A stretch of DNA of 40,943 nucleotides from positions 1 through 40,943 of the forward strand of contig CABZPR010000011.1 in assembly GCA_902527545.1 (NCBI GenBank), written 5' to 3'. This DNA is from an uncultured Alphaproteobacteria bacterium (GTDB taxonomy: Bacteria; Pseudomonadota; Alphaproteobacteria; HIMB59). A model generated the notes under the pieces. That model worked only from the letters and a program-made list of their open reading frames with translations, was not told where the DNA came from and searched no databases. The position numbers and the translations under genes are program-made. This document shows positions 16,957 through 25,416 of the stretch, one piece after another. The number at the start of each line of letters is the position of its first letter. The stretch's first letter is position 1.

Positions 16957-17563
16957 ACTTAAAACTCTCTCCAGGTAAGGTTGATTTCATAAAATCATTC
17001 TTGGTAATATTTTCTAACCATTTTTTTAATTTAATATTATTGTCTCCCCAAGCATCAGTAAATCTAAAAGATGTATAGTCTAATGCACAGGCAACAGATA
17101 TTTGATCAATCGTTAACCTGTCAGTCACGAACTCATCATATTTTTTTTCAATCCAATCAATGGATCTTAAAATTTTTTTCTCATATCGCTCTATAGATTT
17201 ATGTCTTTGCTCTAATTCTGGTATAGCTGACATTTCTATATAACGATTAACTGCATTTTCCATAATTCCATTTGAAACACTTATCATTGTCATACTTTCC
17301 CAATAACGATCTTTTGGATATATAGAGTCTTTTTTTGAAATACTATCAAAGTACAAACAAATATTATCGCTGTCTGTGATCGTTTTATCACCAACTATTA
17401 AAGTAGGAACTTGTCTTAATGGATTAAATTCATCTAGAAATCTTGATTTATAGATATTTATCTTTTCTTCTTTATGAGCAACATCTAATACAAGAGCAGA
17501 TACTTTACATTTTCTTCCAAAAGGAGAAGTAGGCCCATTATATAAAAGTGGAGTATCTGTCAT
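16949..17563 (-). CDS. Glutathione S-transferase family protein
   Basis: The 204-residue protein has the GST fold signature: thioredoxin-like start (LLYNGPTSPFGRKC, Ser in the catalytic position), the cis-Pro RQVPTLIV, and the glutathione gamma-glutamyl-binding Asp-Ser pair in TITDSDNICLYF. An all-helical C-terminal domain carries the N-capping-type region DRLTIDQISVACALDY. Its ATG directly follows the TAA of the biotin-carrier gene, so it belongs to the pxp operon. 5-Oxoproline is a breakdown product of glutathione, so a glutathione-related enzyme beside 5-oxoprolinase-type genes is suggestive, but the substrate is unknown. Confidence 0.85.
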   Translation of the reverse strand: MTDTPLLYNGPTSPFGRKCKVSALVLDVAHKEEKINIYKSRFLDEFNPLRQVPTLIVGDKTITDSDNICLYFDSISKKDSIYPKDRYWESMTMISVSNGIMENAVNRYIEMSAIPELEQRHKSIERYEKKILRSIDWIEKKYDEFVTDRLTIDQISVACALDYTSFRFTDAWGDNNIKLKKWLENITKNDFMKSTLPGESFKYE

Positions 17564-17782
17564 TTAATCAATGATTATAGCAACAGTACCAGGGCTTACA
17601 CCCTCTTGGTCGTTCCTAATGTTAACTTGAGTTATCGTTCCACTAACTGGAGCGTTATGATTGACCTCTGATTTCATAACTTCCATAATAAATAATATAT
17701 CCCCCTCACTTACTTCATCACCAACTTCTACTAAAACTTTCCATATGTTACCTGGAACTGACGTTAAAACTTCTGTAGACAT
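17564..17782 (-). CDS. Small biotin carboxyl carrier protein
   Basis: The whole 72-residue protein is one biotinyl domain: VPGNIWKVLVEVGDEVSEGD and then the biotinylation motif IMEVMKSE, in which the Lys of MKS is the predicted biotin site, followed by NAPVSGTI. Normal AccB is about 150 residues with an N-terminal linker; this minimal form matches carriers associated with YcsF/KipI/KipA loci. It should shuttle carboxyl groups between the biotin carboxylase encoded on the other arm of the locus and the PxpB/PxpC carboxyltransferase-like pair. It lies three bases after pxpC and directly before the transferase gene. Confidence 0.92.
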   Translation of the reverse strand: MSTEVLTSVPGNIWKVLVEVGDEVSEGDILFIMEVMKSEVNHNAPVSGTITQVNIRNDQEGVSPGTVAIIID

Positions 17783-17785
17783 ATA

Positions 17786-18754
17786 TTATATGACACTTCC
17801 CATTGAGCAGATGGAGGTTTGTTCAGATCTCATTTCCTGTGCCTCTTGCACACTTATTTCTTTAAACTTAAATTTTTCATTTGGTTTAGCTTGACCTAAT
17901 TTCCAAAAAGAGGCTGATGGAACAGTAAAAGGTACAATAAACCCACCCATGCTAGGCCCATCATTTACAAGTATTATTGGCGTTTGACCCGCCAAATTAA
18001 TACCACCAATTGGGTAGCCCTGATCTATTATATTTGAGGGTTCATAGCCATGTTCAGGAGATTTATTTGTAGCTTTTTCGGTAAAACTTAAAGTGGGTCC
18101 ATCCAACCTAAATCCAGTACGATCACTTCTTGCTTGCAGTTTCCACTCTGCTTTTAGAAAAGTGTCATATCCTTCATCGTCAAGCCAATCATCATTTGGA
18201 CCACGTACAACCTCAATTTCCCAAATACCACTATTGCTAATCTCTGGAATTGAGTCAGTTCTAATTTTTCTGCCGATCTTCCCATTTGCTTGACCTAAAG
18301 GAATTCTTTGACCGTCTTTCAAAGCATGACCATCAATGCCACCAACGCCTGCTTTGTGAAAAGTTGATTGAGAGTTTAGCCATTTTTCTGACTCAATGCC
18401 ACCAGCAAAAGACACATAAGATCTTGCACCAGATACTGTAAAACCCATTTCAAGAGTTTGTCCAGATTTTATTAAAACGCTCTCCCACATAGGAATAGAA
18501 TTACCATTTATTTTGGGTTGCATATCCGCACCACAGACTGCAATGACGTGATCTTTTTCAAATTTTAAAGTTGGACCAGTGTACTGACACTCGAGTGCTG
18601 CAAAACTCTCCTCATTACCTACAAGTAAATTGGCAAGTCGAAAAGACCAACTATCCATTGGCCCTGAGGGAGGAAACCCTTGGTTAAGATAACCGACTCT
18701 CCCAGGATAATCTTGCACTGATGTTTCTAGTCCTTGTTTAATAACTTCAAACAT
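17786..18754 (-). CDS. pxpC: 5-oxoprolinase subunit C / KipA-type biotin-dependent carboxyltransferase domain protein
   Basis: The 322-residue protein has the KipA/AHS2 layout: QDYPGRVGYLNQGFPPSGPMD at the start, LVGNEESFAALEC, the central RSDRTGFRLDGP motif and GQPxI-type C-terminal segments (AGQTPIILVNDGPSMGGF). AHS2 domains form the PxpC subunit of ATP-dependent 5-oxoprolinase and half of the carboxyltransferase domain in urea carboxylase. Its ATG overlaps the stop of pxpB (TAATG), so the two partners are made together. The presence of dedicated biotin carboxylase and carrier genes favours a biotin-dependent version. The substrate could be 5-oxoproline or another cyclic amide. Confidence 0.9.
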   Translation of the reverse strand: MFEVIKQGLETSVQDYPGRVGYLNQGFPPSGPMDSWSFRLANLLVGNEESFAALECQYTGPTLKFEKDHVIAVCGADMQPKINGNSIPMWESVLIKSGQTLEMGFTVSGARSYVSFAGGIESEKWLNSQSTFHKAGVGGIDGHALKDGQRIPLGQANGKIGRKIRTDSIPEISNSGIWEIEVVRGPNDDWLDDEGYDTFLKAEWKLQARSDRTGFRLDGPTLSFTEKATNKSPEHGYEPSNIIDQGYPIGGINLAGQTPIILVNDGPSMGGFIVPFTVPSASFWKLGQAKPNEKFKFKEISVQEAQEMRSEQTSICSMGSVI

Positions 18755-20016
18755 TAAAACTTCTTATTGTAATCTAGTTTAGACAACCAGTTTTTATATT
18801 TTTTGATAGAAAATTTATGCTCTTCAATTAAATCATATCGATATGATTTATCTTCAACTTTTTTTTCAATCATTTCAAACTCATCATAATCACAAGGCAC
18901 AAATTTAATTCTATCTCCTGGCCTAAATAGACAAATACTATCTTTGAAAACATCAAAATTTTTGTAAGGATCCCAAATGGGAACAGGGGTTCTTCCAAAA
19001 ATCTGATAACCTCCAGGTAGTCTATCAGGATAAATAGCTGTGGACGATCCCCCCATACCCACAGTTCCTTTTGGTGTCCATGTTCTAGGTGGGTTATACT
19101 TTGGAGCGGTTAATTTACACCTAGGGTCAAGCGGCATTGTAAATGGTAAACCAGGCCAAAAACCGAGCGAAGCCACCCAATACTCAGTTCCAGAGTGAAC
19201 TCTGACAAAATGATTAACATCATCTAATTGATTTAACTCTGTAATGAACTCAGGATCTGGCTTTTTCATTGTGATTTTAGCTATATAGTCTTCAATTGCT
19301 TCTTTAGTCCATTTGTCAAGATAGACAGTCGGGAAATGAAAAAGTCTGCTATTTACAACTGTATCATCATTATCTTTCATATCTTTTAGCAATGACTTCA
19401 ATTCATTAATTAAATCTTGAAAGCCTATATCATCTGGATTGTAGTGAACTATCATTGAGGCAAAACATGGGAGTGTTTCGTAAACTCCCTTAATATTTGC
19501 TGTCTTAATTAAATTTGATAGTCCCTGCGCTTTAAAGTTCAATTCTAAATTCATAACATTACCAAATTCTATTAATAAATACTTATCACCACCTGGTAAA
19601 AACTTTGGCTCAGGGTAAATTCCTTGAAATATCTCTGAGGTTTTATCTTTTGTATTCTTTGAATCTAAATTGGGATAAGAGCCATCCTCGTTTATATGTT
19701 TTTTTACAGAGAGTTTACTAACATTTAATTTAGGTTGAGAGATATTATGAGGATACATATTTTTGAAACTAGCATAATCGTCAACATCGAGTTGAGAGAA
19801 TAAAATATCATCAAGTTTTTTCGATTTGTCTTGAGATAAATGGCTCTCTAAATTTTCAAATTTTGAAATCTCGTGATTTAAATAATTAAATTCAATATTA
19901 TTATTTTCTTTTTGCGAGGAACCTATCTTGTTTTTTTTTAATAACTCATCTTTAGGATTGGATAAATCTATTTTATCAAATAAATCTAAATCTGTATTTT
20001 TATATTCTTGAACCAT
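18754..20016 (-). CDS. pxpB: 5-oxoprolinase subunit B / KipI-type protein with long N-terminal extension
   Basis: Residues of about 140-400 form a KipI/AHS1 domain with its hallmark segments: PCFASMIVHYNPDD, ASLGFWPGLPFTMPLDPRC, GTVGMGGSSTAIYP and DRLPGGYQIFGRTP. Typical PxpB proteins are 220-240 residues long; this one has about 140 extra N-terminal residues that are polar, Asp/Lys/Asn/Ser-rich and probably disordered. With PxpC it should form the heterodimeric catalytic core. The single long frame, with A+T content like its neighbours, argues against a sequencing artefact. The only in-frame methionines in the extension region do not offer an obvious shorter start with a ribosome site near the domain. 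Confidence 0.88.
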   Translation of the reverse strand: MVQEYKNTDLDLFDKIDLSNPKDELLKKNKIGSSQKENNNIEFNYLNHEISKFENLESHLSQDKSKKLDDILFSQLDVDDYASFKNMYPHNISQPKLNVSKLSVKKHINEDGSYPNLDSKNTKDKTSEIFQGIYPEPKFLPGGDKYLLIEFGNVMNLELNFKAQGLSNLIKTANIKGVYETLPCFASMIVHYNPDDIGFQDLINELKSLLKDMKDNDDTVVNSRLFHFPTVYLDKWTKEAIEDYIAKITMKKPDPEFITELNQLDDVNHFVRVHSGTEYWVASLGFWPGLPFTMPLDPRCKLTAPKYNPPRTWTPKGTVGMGGSSTAIYPDRLPGGYQIFGRTPVPIWDPYKNFDVFKDSICLFRPGDRIKFVPCDYDEFEMIEKKVEDKSYRYDLIEEHKFSIKKYKNWLSKLDYNKKF

Positions 20017-20021
20017 TGAGT

Positions 20022-21806
20022 TTAAAAATATTTAACTTTAATCTTTTCTTTGCTCTTAGGTTTATCTGTAAAATCCACTACTTTAACATTTGTAGGTACT
20101 GTTGGTTTAATTATTTTATTTTGAATTTCTGCATTACTATTAGAATTATGATTTGAATTTTTTGCGTTTGATAAATTATTATCATTAGATTTCTTTTGAG
20201 TATGACCAAACATTCCCTCAAGGATAGTATTTGGATTGATATCCTCTTTTTCAAATGTCTCAAATATACTCCCATCCCTAAAAACTAAAACTCGATGACA
20301 TAGTCCTATGAATTCCTCGAGTTCACTTGATAGAAATATCGCTGTACCACCTTCATTTACAAAATTTCTTAAGTGCTTATATAAGTCTCGTTTTGCACCA
20401 ACATCAATACCTCGCGCTGGATCGTTAAGTATCAGTATCTTTGGAGTTGTTGTGAAAGCTCTGGCAATCATGACTTTTTGCTGATTTCCTCCACTCAATG
20501 AGGTAATTAGATTATTTTTTGGACCTGTCTTAATACTTAATCTTTCTACTTCCCAATCAAAAATACCGTTTAATTCCATCCATTTAATAAAACCAATAAA
20601 TCCACCTGATGTTTTAGCTTGTTTTCCTTTATATAAGGGTATCACCATATTTTCATATATGCTCATGTTAGGAAAAATACCCTCTTTTTTTCTATCTCCA
20701 GAAACGTATCCAACTCCACTTTTCTTGGCATCTAACAAGCTATTTACAGTTGTGTAATCTTTCTTGGTTCTTTCTCGTTCCTCATCAGACTGTTTAACAA
20801 TTACTTCTCCGCTAAGTGGTTGATCAATACCTGCCAGAGCCTTAACAAAATTATCTTGTCCTTGTCCATCAAGTCCTGTGACTCCAAGTATCTCACCTTT
20901 TGGTAGGTCAAAGTTAATAACATCTCCATTGTCCCAAACTTTTAAATCTTTAGCAGACAAAACTATTTCATCTAAGATTGAGTCTGGAGGTGTAGCTTTT
21001 ATTTCTGATGCTGTAGAAAATTTTTTATCACCTGTCATAAGTCCGAGAAGATTTTTTTCAGTAATTTCCTCTCCTGCTAAAACTCCAACATCAACCCCAT
21101 CTCTCATAACCGTTGCTCTATCGCTTATTCTAACTAGCTCTGCAATTCTGTGAGTTACTATAAATATTGCTGCACCTTGATCTCTTAATGTTCTCATTTT
21201 TGCAAAAAGTCTTTCTGTAGAGTCAAAATCGAGTGCAGCTGATGATTCATCTAAAATTAGTACTTTAGGATTTCTTAAAAATGCTCTACCAATTGTTATC
21301 CAAGCTTTCATACCAAGCGATAATTGACTTGCTATTGTATATGGATCGACAAATTCACCGGATAGCTCTAACATTATAGAGGCAGCTTTTTCGACCCTAT
21401 CTCGATGTGCTAATTTTTTTCCAAAAAAAGAGTCATATCCAATAAATAAATTTTCATAAACAGTAGCCTCTTCAGCTATCATTACTTCTTGAAAAACTGT
21501 AGCAATGCCAACTCTTTGGGCTTCAATTGGGGAATTGGGTGAATGACCCATAATAGAGACCTTTCCTTTGTCCAAAGGTAAAACTCCTGAAATAACCTTT
21601 GCCAATGTACTCTTACCACATCCATTACCACCAACAATGGCGTGGATTTCACCAAAGTTAGCTTTAAAATTTACACCGTTTAGAGCTTTTGTAACACCAA
21701 AGGATTTTGATGCATCTTGAACATAAATATCCCCTCCAACTTTAGAGGAGTTAGACTGTGCCCCATTCCCGTTTGGGGCACTGTCCAAAGTTTTTTCTTC
21801 ATTCAT
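20022..21806 (-). CDS. Ribose-type ABC importer ATP-binding protein (tandem nucleotide-binding domains)
   Basis: The 594-residue protein has two RbsA/MglA-like domains. The first has an intact Walker A (GGNGCGKST) and Walker B (VLILDESSAALD) but a degenerate signature (LSLGM). The second lacks a functional Walker A (GLDGQGQDNF) but keeps LSGGNQQKV and a weakened Walker B (LILNDPARGIDVG). Only one composite ATP site is therefore expected, as in much of this family. After the usual end near residue 510 there is a tail of roughly 80 residues, rich in Asn, Ser and Lys. It serves the binding protein just upstream and, presumably, the two permeases on the other arm of the divergent locus. Confidence 0.92.
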   Translation of the reverse strand: MNEEKTLDSAPNGNGAQSNSSKVGGDIYVQDASKSFGVTKALNGVNFKANFGEIHAIVGGNGCGKSTLAKVISGVLPLDKGKVSIMGHSPNSPIEAQRVGIATVFQEVMIAEEATVYENLFIGYDSFFGKKLAHRDRVEKAASIMLELSGEFVDPYTIASQLSLGMKAWITIGRAFLRNPKVLILDESSAALDFDSTERLFAKMRTLRDQGAAIFIVTHRIAELVRISDRATVMRDGVDVGVLAGEEITEKNLLGLMTGDKKFSTASEIKATPPDSILDEIVLSAKDLKVWDNGDVINFDLPKGEILGVTGLDGQGQDNFVKALAGIDQPLSGEVIVKQSDEERERTKKDYTTVNSLLDAKKSGVGYVSGDRKKEGIFPNMSIYENMVIPLYKGKQAKTSGGFIGFIKWMELNGIFDWEVERLSIKTGPKNNLITSLSGGNQQKVMIARAFTTTPKILILNDPARGIDVGAKRDLYKHLRNFVNEGGTAIFLSSELEEFIGLCHRVLVFRDGSIFETFEKEDINPNTILEGMFGHTQKKSNDNNLSNAKNSNHNSNSNAEIQNKIIKPTVPTNVKVVDFTDKPKSKEKIKVKYF

Positions 21807-21818
21807 TAATTACTTAAA

Positions 21819-22979
21819 TTAAAGTAATGCTTCTCCACGATCGAAGAAATTATTTAGATATTCATCACTTGCCCAGTTTTCAATTCCAACAGTTCTAAAC
21901 TCACTTGAGTTTCTGTCACAATCTTCAGGAACAAAAGACTGAATAGTCTCAACATCTTCTTCATATGGAGGAACTAAAATAGACTGGATTTTAAGGCCCT
22001 GACCATACATAGTTCTTAAAAGAACATTCATCGCAAACTCTGCATCATCGCCAGGAGGCCATGCATAGACCGCTCTGTCGATAAAGTCTGGATTATTTCT
22101 CCAATAGCAGAATGCACCAATTTCTCCACCCAAAGCCATAGGCACCATTGGTCTTCCAGATGATTCTAGAGCGTTAAGTGCTCCGGACTCTCCTGAAGAC
22201 TGAACAGCAAATCCGTCAACTTGAGTTGTGTTAGCTGATAACCATTTTTGAAGTTCAGCTTGAGCAATTTGTGGTGTCCACATGTGTGCAATTTCAGCAA
22301 CAACAGTTATGTCTGGATATTCTGCAAATCCATCTAGCATACCTTGGTGCTGTGAGTCAGATGCTGATGTTCCAGGAATTCCTTCCATAATAACAACATT
22401 ACCTTCACCACCAATAGTTTCTGCTAACCATTGTGCAATATAATATCCGGTTAATTTGTAGTTAACAGATGTACTGATAGCATATTCTGAAGTTAAGTAT
22501 CCTGTCATTGAAGCAGTAGGAACACCTTTTCCGTATGCATACTCAATAGTTGGATTTAATGCAACAGGATTTGAGCAACAGACTATTAATCCATCAACTC
22601 CTTGATCAGTTAACTGTCTCATTTGTTGAATTTGAACCGCGTCTTTTAGATTAGATTGTGTAACAACGATATCGTTAAGAATACCTGCTGCTTTCATTTT
22701 TGGTAAATAGTCACCATACAATCTTTCCATCACACCTTTTCTCCATAGATTACCTGCGTAAGAACTTGCATAACCGATAGTCCAAGGAAGTGGTCTATCA
22801 CTTTTCCAATTTCTGTATACACTTTCACCAAGCGGTTGGTTAGGATCCATAAAGTCAGGATTATAAACGAAGTCTCTAATATCAGCTGGAATTTCGTCTA
22901 AAATGTCAGCATTTAAGTTACCTGCGACACCGACAAAACTAACAGCTAAAATAGCTATGAACTTTTTAAGCAATGTCAT
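21819..22979 (-). CDS. Periplasmic substrate-binding protein of ribose-type ABC importer
   Basis: The ATG at 22979 is preferred over a longer reading from 23060: it has a perfect AAGGAGG site and starts a signal peptide (MTLLKKFIAILAVSFVGVAG, cleavage near LNA). The mature protein of about 365 residues has the type I periplasmic-binding fold of sugar importers: WTIGYASSYAGNLWRKGV, the QIQQMRQLTDQGVDGLIVC segment, VVIMEGIPGTSASDSQHQG and GFAVQSSGESGALNAL. Ligand identity cannot be read; relatives bind sugars, polyols or nucleosides, yet its gene neighbours here are lactam/amide enzymes. It is first in the leftward operon and the most strongly ribosome-signalled gene there. Confidence 0.9.
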   Translation of the reverse strand: MTLLKKFIAILAVSFVGVAGNLNADILDEIPADIRDFVYNPDFMDPNQPLGESVYRNWKSDRPLPWTIGYASSYAGNLWRKGVMERLYGDYLPKMKAAGILNDIVVTQSNLKDAVQIQQMRQLTDQGVDGLIVCCSNPVALNPTIEYAYGKGVPTASMTGYLTSEYAISTSVNYKLTGYYIAQWLAETIGGEGNVVIMEGIPGTSASDSQHQGMLDGFAEYPDITVVAEIAHMWTPQIAQAELQKWLSANTTQVDGFAVQSSGESGALNALESSGRPMVPMALGGEIGAFCYWRNNPDFIDRAVYAWPPGDDAEFAMNVLLRTMYGQGLKIQSILVPPYEEDVETIQSFVPEDCDRNSSEFRTVGIENWASDEYLNNFFDRGEALL

Positions 22980-22986
22980 AGTTTTA

Positions 22987-22994
22987 TCCTCCTT
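22987..22994 (-). promoter_or_regulatory. Strong Shine-Dalgarno sequence of the binding-protein gene
   Basis: The minus strand reads AAGGAGGA, ending seven bases before the ATG at 22979. It is among the best matches to the 16S anti-SD in the window, where many genes have weak or no such site. It decides the start codon and predicts high translation, as is usual for periplasmic binding proteins. Confidence 0.8.
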
Positions 22995-23009
22995 ACTTAT
23001 ATATAAGTA
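22994..23009. repeat. Perfect 16-base palindrome next to the binding-protein ribosome site
   Basis: The bases read TACTTATATATAAGTA; all eight pairs match. It borders the Shine-Dalgarno of the leftward operon, within its 5' leader. It might be an operator or an RNA hairpin in the leader, but its A+T content makes chance occurrence quite possible. Confidence 0.35.
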
Positions 23010-23051
23010 TTTATAATAATACCTATATTCTGAAAAATATAAGCAAAATTG

Positions 23052-23066
23052 TTCCAACATGTGGAA
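23052..23066. repeat. Inverted repeat TTCCA-N5-TGGAA, candidate operator
   Basis: Two perfect five-base arms flank ACATG. The site sits six bases upstream of the proposed -35 of the rightward pxpA operon and in the middle of the divergent region, where one regulator could control both arms. The arms contain the only G+C-rich symmetry in this region. Confidence 0.4.
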
Positions 23067-23126
23067 AAGATTTTCACATAAAAGCCTGATTTTCTGTAAA
23101 TTATAAATGAGAGGAATTTGTTATTC

Positions 23127-23912
23127 ATGGTCGATTTGAATTGCGATATGGGTGAGGGTTTTGGTATTTACTCCTTCGCAGATGACGAAGAAATAATGCC
23201 TTATATAGATGCTGCTAATGTAGCCTGTGGGTTTCACGCCTCAGACCCAAACACAATGAGGAAAACTGTCGAGCTTGCAAAAAAATATGATGTGAAAGTT
23301 GGATCGCACCCTGCCTATCCTGACTTAGTAGGATTTGGAAGAAGGCCGATGAAAATGAAACGTGATGAAATCAAAAATCTTGTGATGTATCAAACTGGTG
23401 CCATCAAAGCCTTTCTTGATGAGTATGGAATGCCATTAAACCATATCAAACCTCATGGATCTTTATATGGTGTCTCCGCGAAAGAGGAAGATGTGGCTCA
23501 TGGAATTGCTGACGCAGCTGAAATTTTTAATGTTGGTATTTTCGGAATGGTTAATACTTTTCACGAAAAAGTATACAAAGAAAGAGGAATAAAATTTTAC
23601 GGAGAATTTTACTCTGACTTGGAATATGATGAAACAGGTTATTTGGTTATAGCCAAGGGTCGAAATAAATATTATCCAACTGATAGAGCTGTGGAGCGTT
23701 GTTTAAGAGCAATGAATGAAAATAAAGTTAAAACTGTTCAAGGAAACGATGTAGTTGTAGGATGTGAAACAATTTGTGTCCACTCTGACACTCCTAATGC
23801 TGTAGAAATCTTAAAGGCTCTGAGAGAAAAAATTTCCTCTGATAAAAAAATTCCACAAAAAACTTCAAACGGCAATCATACCAAAATGCCTTATATCGTT
23901 GATAAGAAATGA
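23127..23912 (+). CDS. pxpA: 5-oxoprolinase subunit A / LamB-YcsF family protein
   Basis: An upstream in-frame TTG at 23118 is possible, but the ATG at 23127 gives the family's usual start (VDLNCDMGEGFG) and has GAGG at a suitable distance. The 261-residue product has the YcsF hallmarks: ANVACGFHASDP, KVGSHPAYPDLVGFGRR, HIKPHGSLY and the C-terminal VCVHSDTP-type motif (here ICVHSDTPNA). PxpA is the likely hydrolase subunit of ATP-dependent 5-oxoprolinase, acting with PxpB and PxpC. It begins the rightward arm, while its partners are on the leftward arm. The biotin carboxylase follows with an ATGA overlap. Confidence 0.92.
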   Translation: MVDLNCDMGEGFGIYSFADDEEIMPYIDAANVACGFHASDPNTMRKTVELAKKYDVKVGSHPAYPDLVGFGRRPMKMKRDEIKNLVMYQTGAIKAFLDEYGMPLNHIKPHGSLYGVSAKEEDVAHGIADAAEIFNVGIFGMVNTFHEKVYKERGIKFYGEFYSDLEYDETGYLVIAKGRNKYYPTDRAVERCLRAMNENKVKTVQGNDVVVGCETICVHSDTPNAVEILKALREKISSDKKIPQKTSNGNHTKMPYIVDKK

Positions 23913-25411
23913 AAAAAATTTTAATTGCTAATCGCGGTGAAATAGCAAATAGAATTATAAAAAGTTGTAAAATATTAGGTCACAAATCTGTAGCTGTTTA
24001 TTCAGATGCAGATAAGAATTCAAAGCATGTAAGATTATCTGACGAGTCTTATTATATAGGACCTAGTAAAGCTCAGGAAAGTTATCTTTCTTACAATAAG
24101 ATTTTAGAAATAGCTACAAAATCAAATGTGGATGCTATTCATCCTGGTTTTGGTTTTTTATCGGAAAACGACACTTTTGCTCAAGAGGTTATAGACAGAG
24201 GTATCACATGGATTGGTCCAAAACCAAAATCAATAAAATCAATGGGAAATAAGGATATTGCTCGTGAATTGGCTTTAAATTCCAATATTCCTATTTGTCC
24301 AGGCATAAATAATGTTCACAAATTAAGTGATGAACAACTTAAGACAAAATGTGAAGAGATTGGCTACCCTTTACTTGTAAAATCAAGTGCTGGCGGTGGG
24401 GGGATAGGCATGAGCGTCGTCCAAAATTTCAAAGACCTAGCCAATTCAATTGAAAAAACTAGTAATCTTGCTGCAAAATCTTTTGGTAATGGAGATATTT
24501 TTATTGAGAAATTTATCACCAACGCTCGACATATAGAGATACAAGTTTTTGGATTTGGTGCAAAAGGATCTGTGCATCTGTTCGAAAGAGATTGCTCTAT
24601 GCAAAGAAGATATCAAAAGATAATTGAGGAGTCTCCGGCACCAGAGGTAGATAGAGAATTAATAAATAATATGGCAAAAGCCGCTGTAAAATTATCTTCT
24701 GATGTAAATTACGAAGGAGCCGGAACTGTAGAGTTCATATATGATGTTCAAGAAATGAAATATTATTTTCTTGAGATGAATACAAGAATTCAAGTTGAAC
24801 ATCCTGTTACAGAGTTAGTGACAAATAATGATTTAATTTCTATGCAAATAAATTTTGCTTTTAATAGAAAAAATAAATTTTTAAATCAAAATAAAATTAA
24901 AACTTATGGACATTCAATTGAATGCAGAGTCTATGCAGAGGATCCATCTCAAAATTTCTTACCATCTCCAGGAAAAATAACTAAATTAAAGTTTCCTAAA
25001 ATACCAAATGGCATAAGACTAGATTGGGGATACGATGAAAGAGATGAAGTAAGTTTCTATTATGATCCGATGATAGGAAAAATTATATCTCACGACTTAA
25101 TTCGAGACGATGCTATATCCAAATTAATAAAATTTTTAGAAGGCACTCAGATTGAGGGCATTAAGACAAACATCCCTTTTTTAATTTGTCTTCTCAAAGA
25201 CAAAAACTTCATAGATGGTAAACACAACACTAAATATATCGAAAATAATTTAAACACTCTTATTAGTAAGATATCTTTTAAAAATGGCTTTACTAAAAAT
25301 ATTGATTTGGACTCAAAGAGAATTAAAATTGTTGAAACAGACAAACTTAAAGTAGGTCATAGAAGATCGCAGTCTGACAGAGGGGGTATCAAAGTCGTTT
25401 ATTTTGACTAA
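23909..25411 (+). CDS. Biotin carboxylase of the pxp locus
   Basis: The 500-residue protein is a biotin carboxylase: ILIANRGEIANRII at the start, HPGFGFLSEN, the ATP-grasp glycine loop SSAGGGGIGMS, MQRRYQKIIEESPAP, and EMNTRIQVEHPVTE with the catalytic region. The loop reads GGIGM rather than the GGRGMR of acetyl-CoA carboxylase AccC; from memory the GIGM form is found in urea-carboxylase-type enzymes. A C-terminal stretch of about 50 residues extends beyond the usual core. It should carboxylate the 72-residue carrier encoded on the other arm. The location between pxpA and the ABC permeases indicates a dedicated, not housekeeping, enzyme. Confidence 0.9.
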   Translation: MKKILIANRGEIANRIIKSCKILGHKSVAVYSDADKNSKHVRLSDESYYIGPSKAQESYLSYNKILEIATKSNVDAIHPGFGFLSENDTFAQEVIDRGITWIGPKPKSIKSMGNKDIARELALNSNIPICPGINNVHKLSDEQLKTKCEEIGYPLLVKSSAGGGGIGMSVVQNFKDLANSIEKTSNLAAKSFGNGDIFIEKFITNARHIEIQVFGFGAKGSVHLFERDCSMQRRYQKIIEESPAPEVDRELINNMAKAAVKLSSDVNYEGAGTVEFIYDVQEMKYYFLEMNTRIQVEHPVTELVTNNDLISMQINFAFNRKNKFLNQNKIKTYGHSIECRVYAEDPSQNFLPSPGKITKLKFPKIPNGIRLDWGYDERDEVSFYYDPMIGKIISHDLIRDDAISKLIKFLEGTQIEGIKTNIPFLICLLKDKNFIDGKHNTKYIENNLNTLISKISFKNGFTKNIDLDSKRIKIVETDKLKVGHRRSQSDRGGIKVVYFD

Positions 25412-25416
25412 TTATA

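Larger units (their letters stand above)
22980..23126. promoter_or_regulatory. Divergent control region of the pxp/ABC locus
   Basis: Both arms start from this 147-base A+T-rich region. On the plus strand TTCACA (23073-23078), an 18-base spacer and TAAATT (23097-23102) form a plausible promoter with a very short leader before the GAGG site at 23111. On the minus strand several TATTAT/TATAAA stretches could be -10 elements. Two symmetric elements lie inside and are listed separately. No regulator gene is adjacent. Confidence 0.5.

Noticed and set aside
22980-23060. Longer start for the binding protein at 23060.
   Set aside because: The added 27 residues would precede the signal peptide, and the strong ribosome site lies directly before the ATG at 22979.
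23060-23068. TGTGGAAAA, close to a DnaA box on the minus strand.
   Set aside because: One mismatch to the consensus, single copy and inside a promoter region; no cluster or origin-linked genes support an origin.
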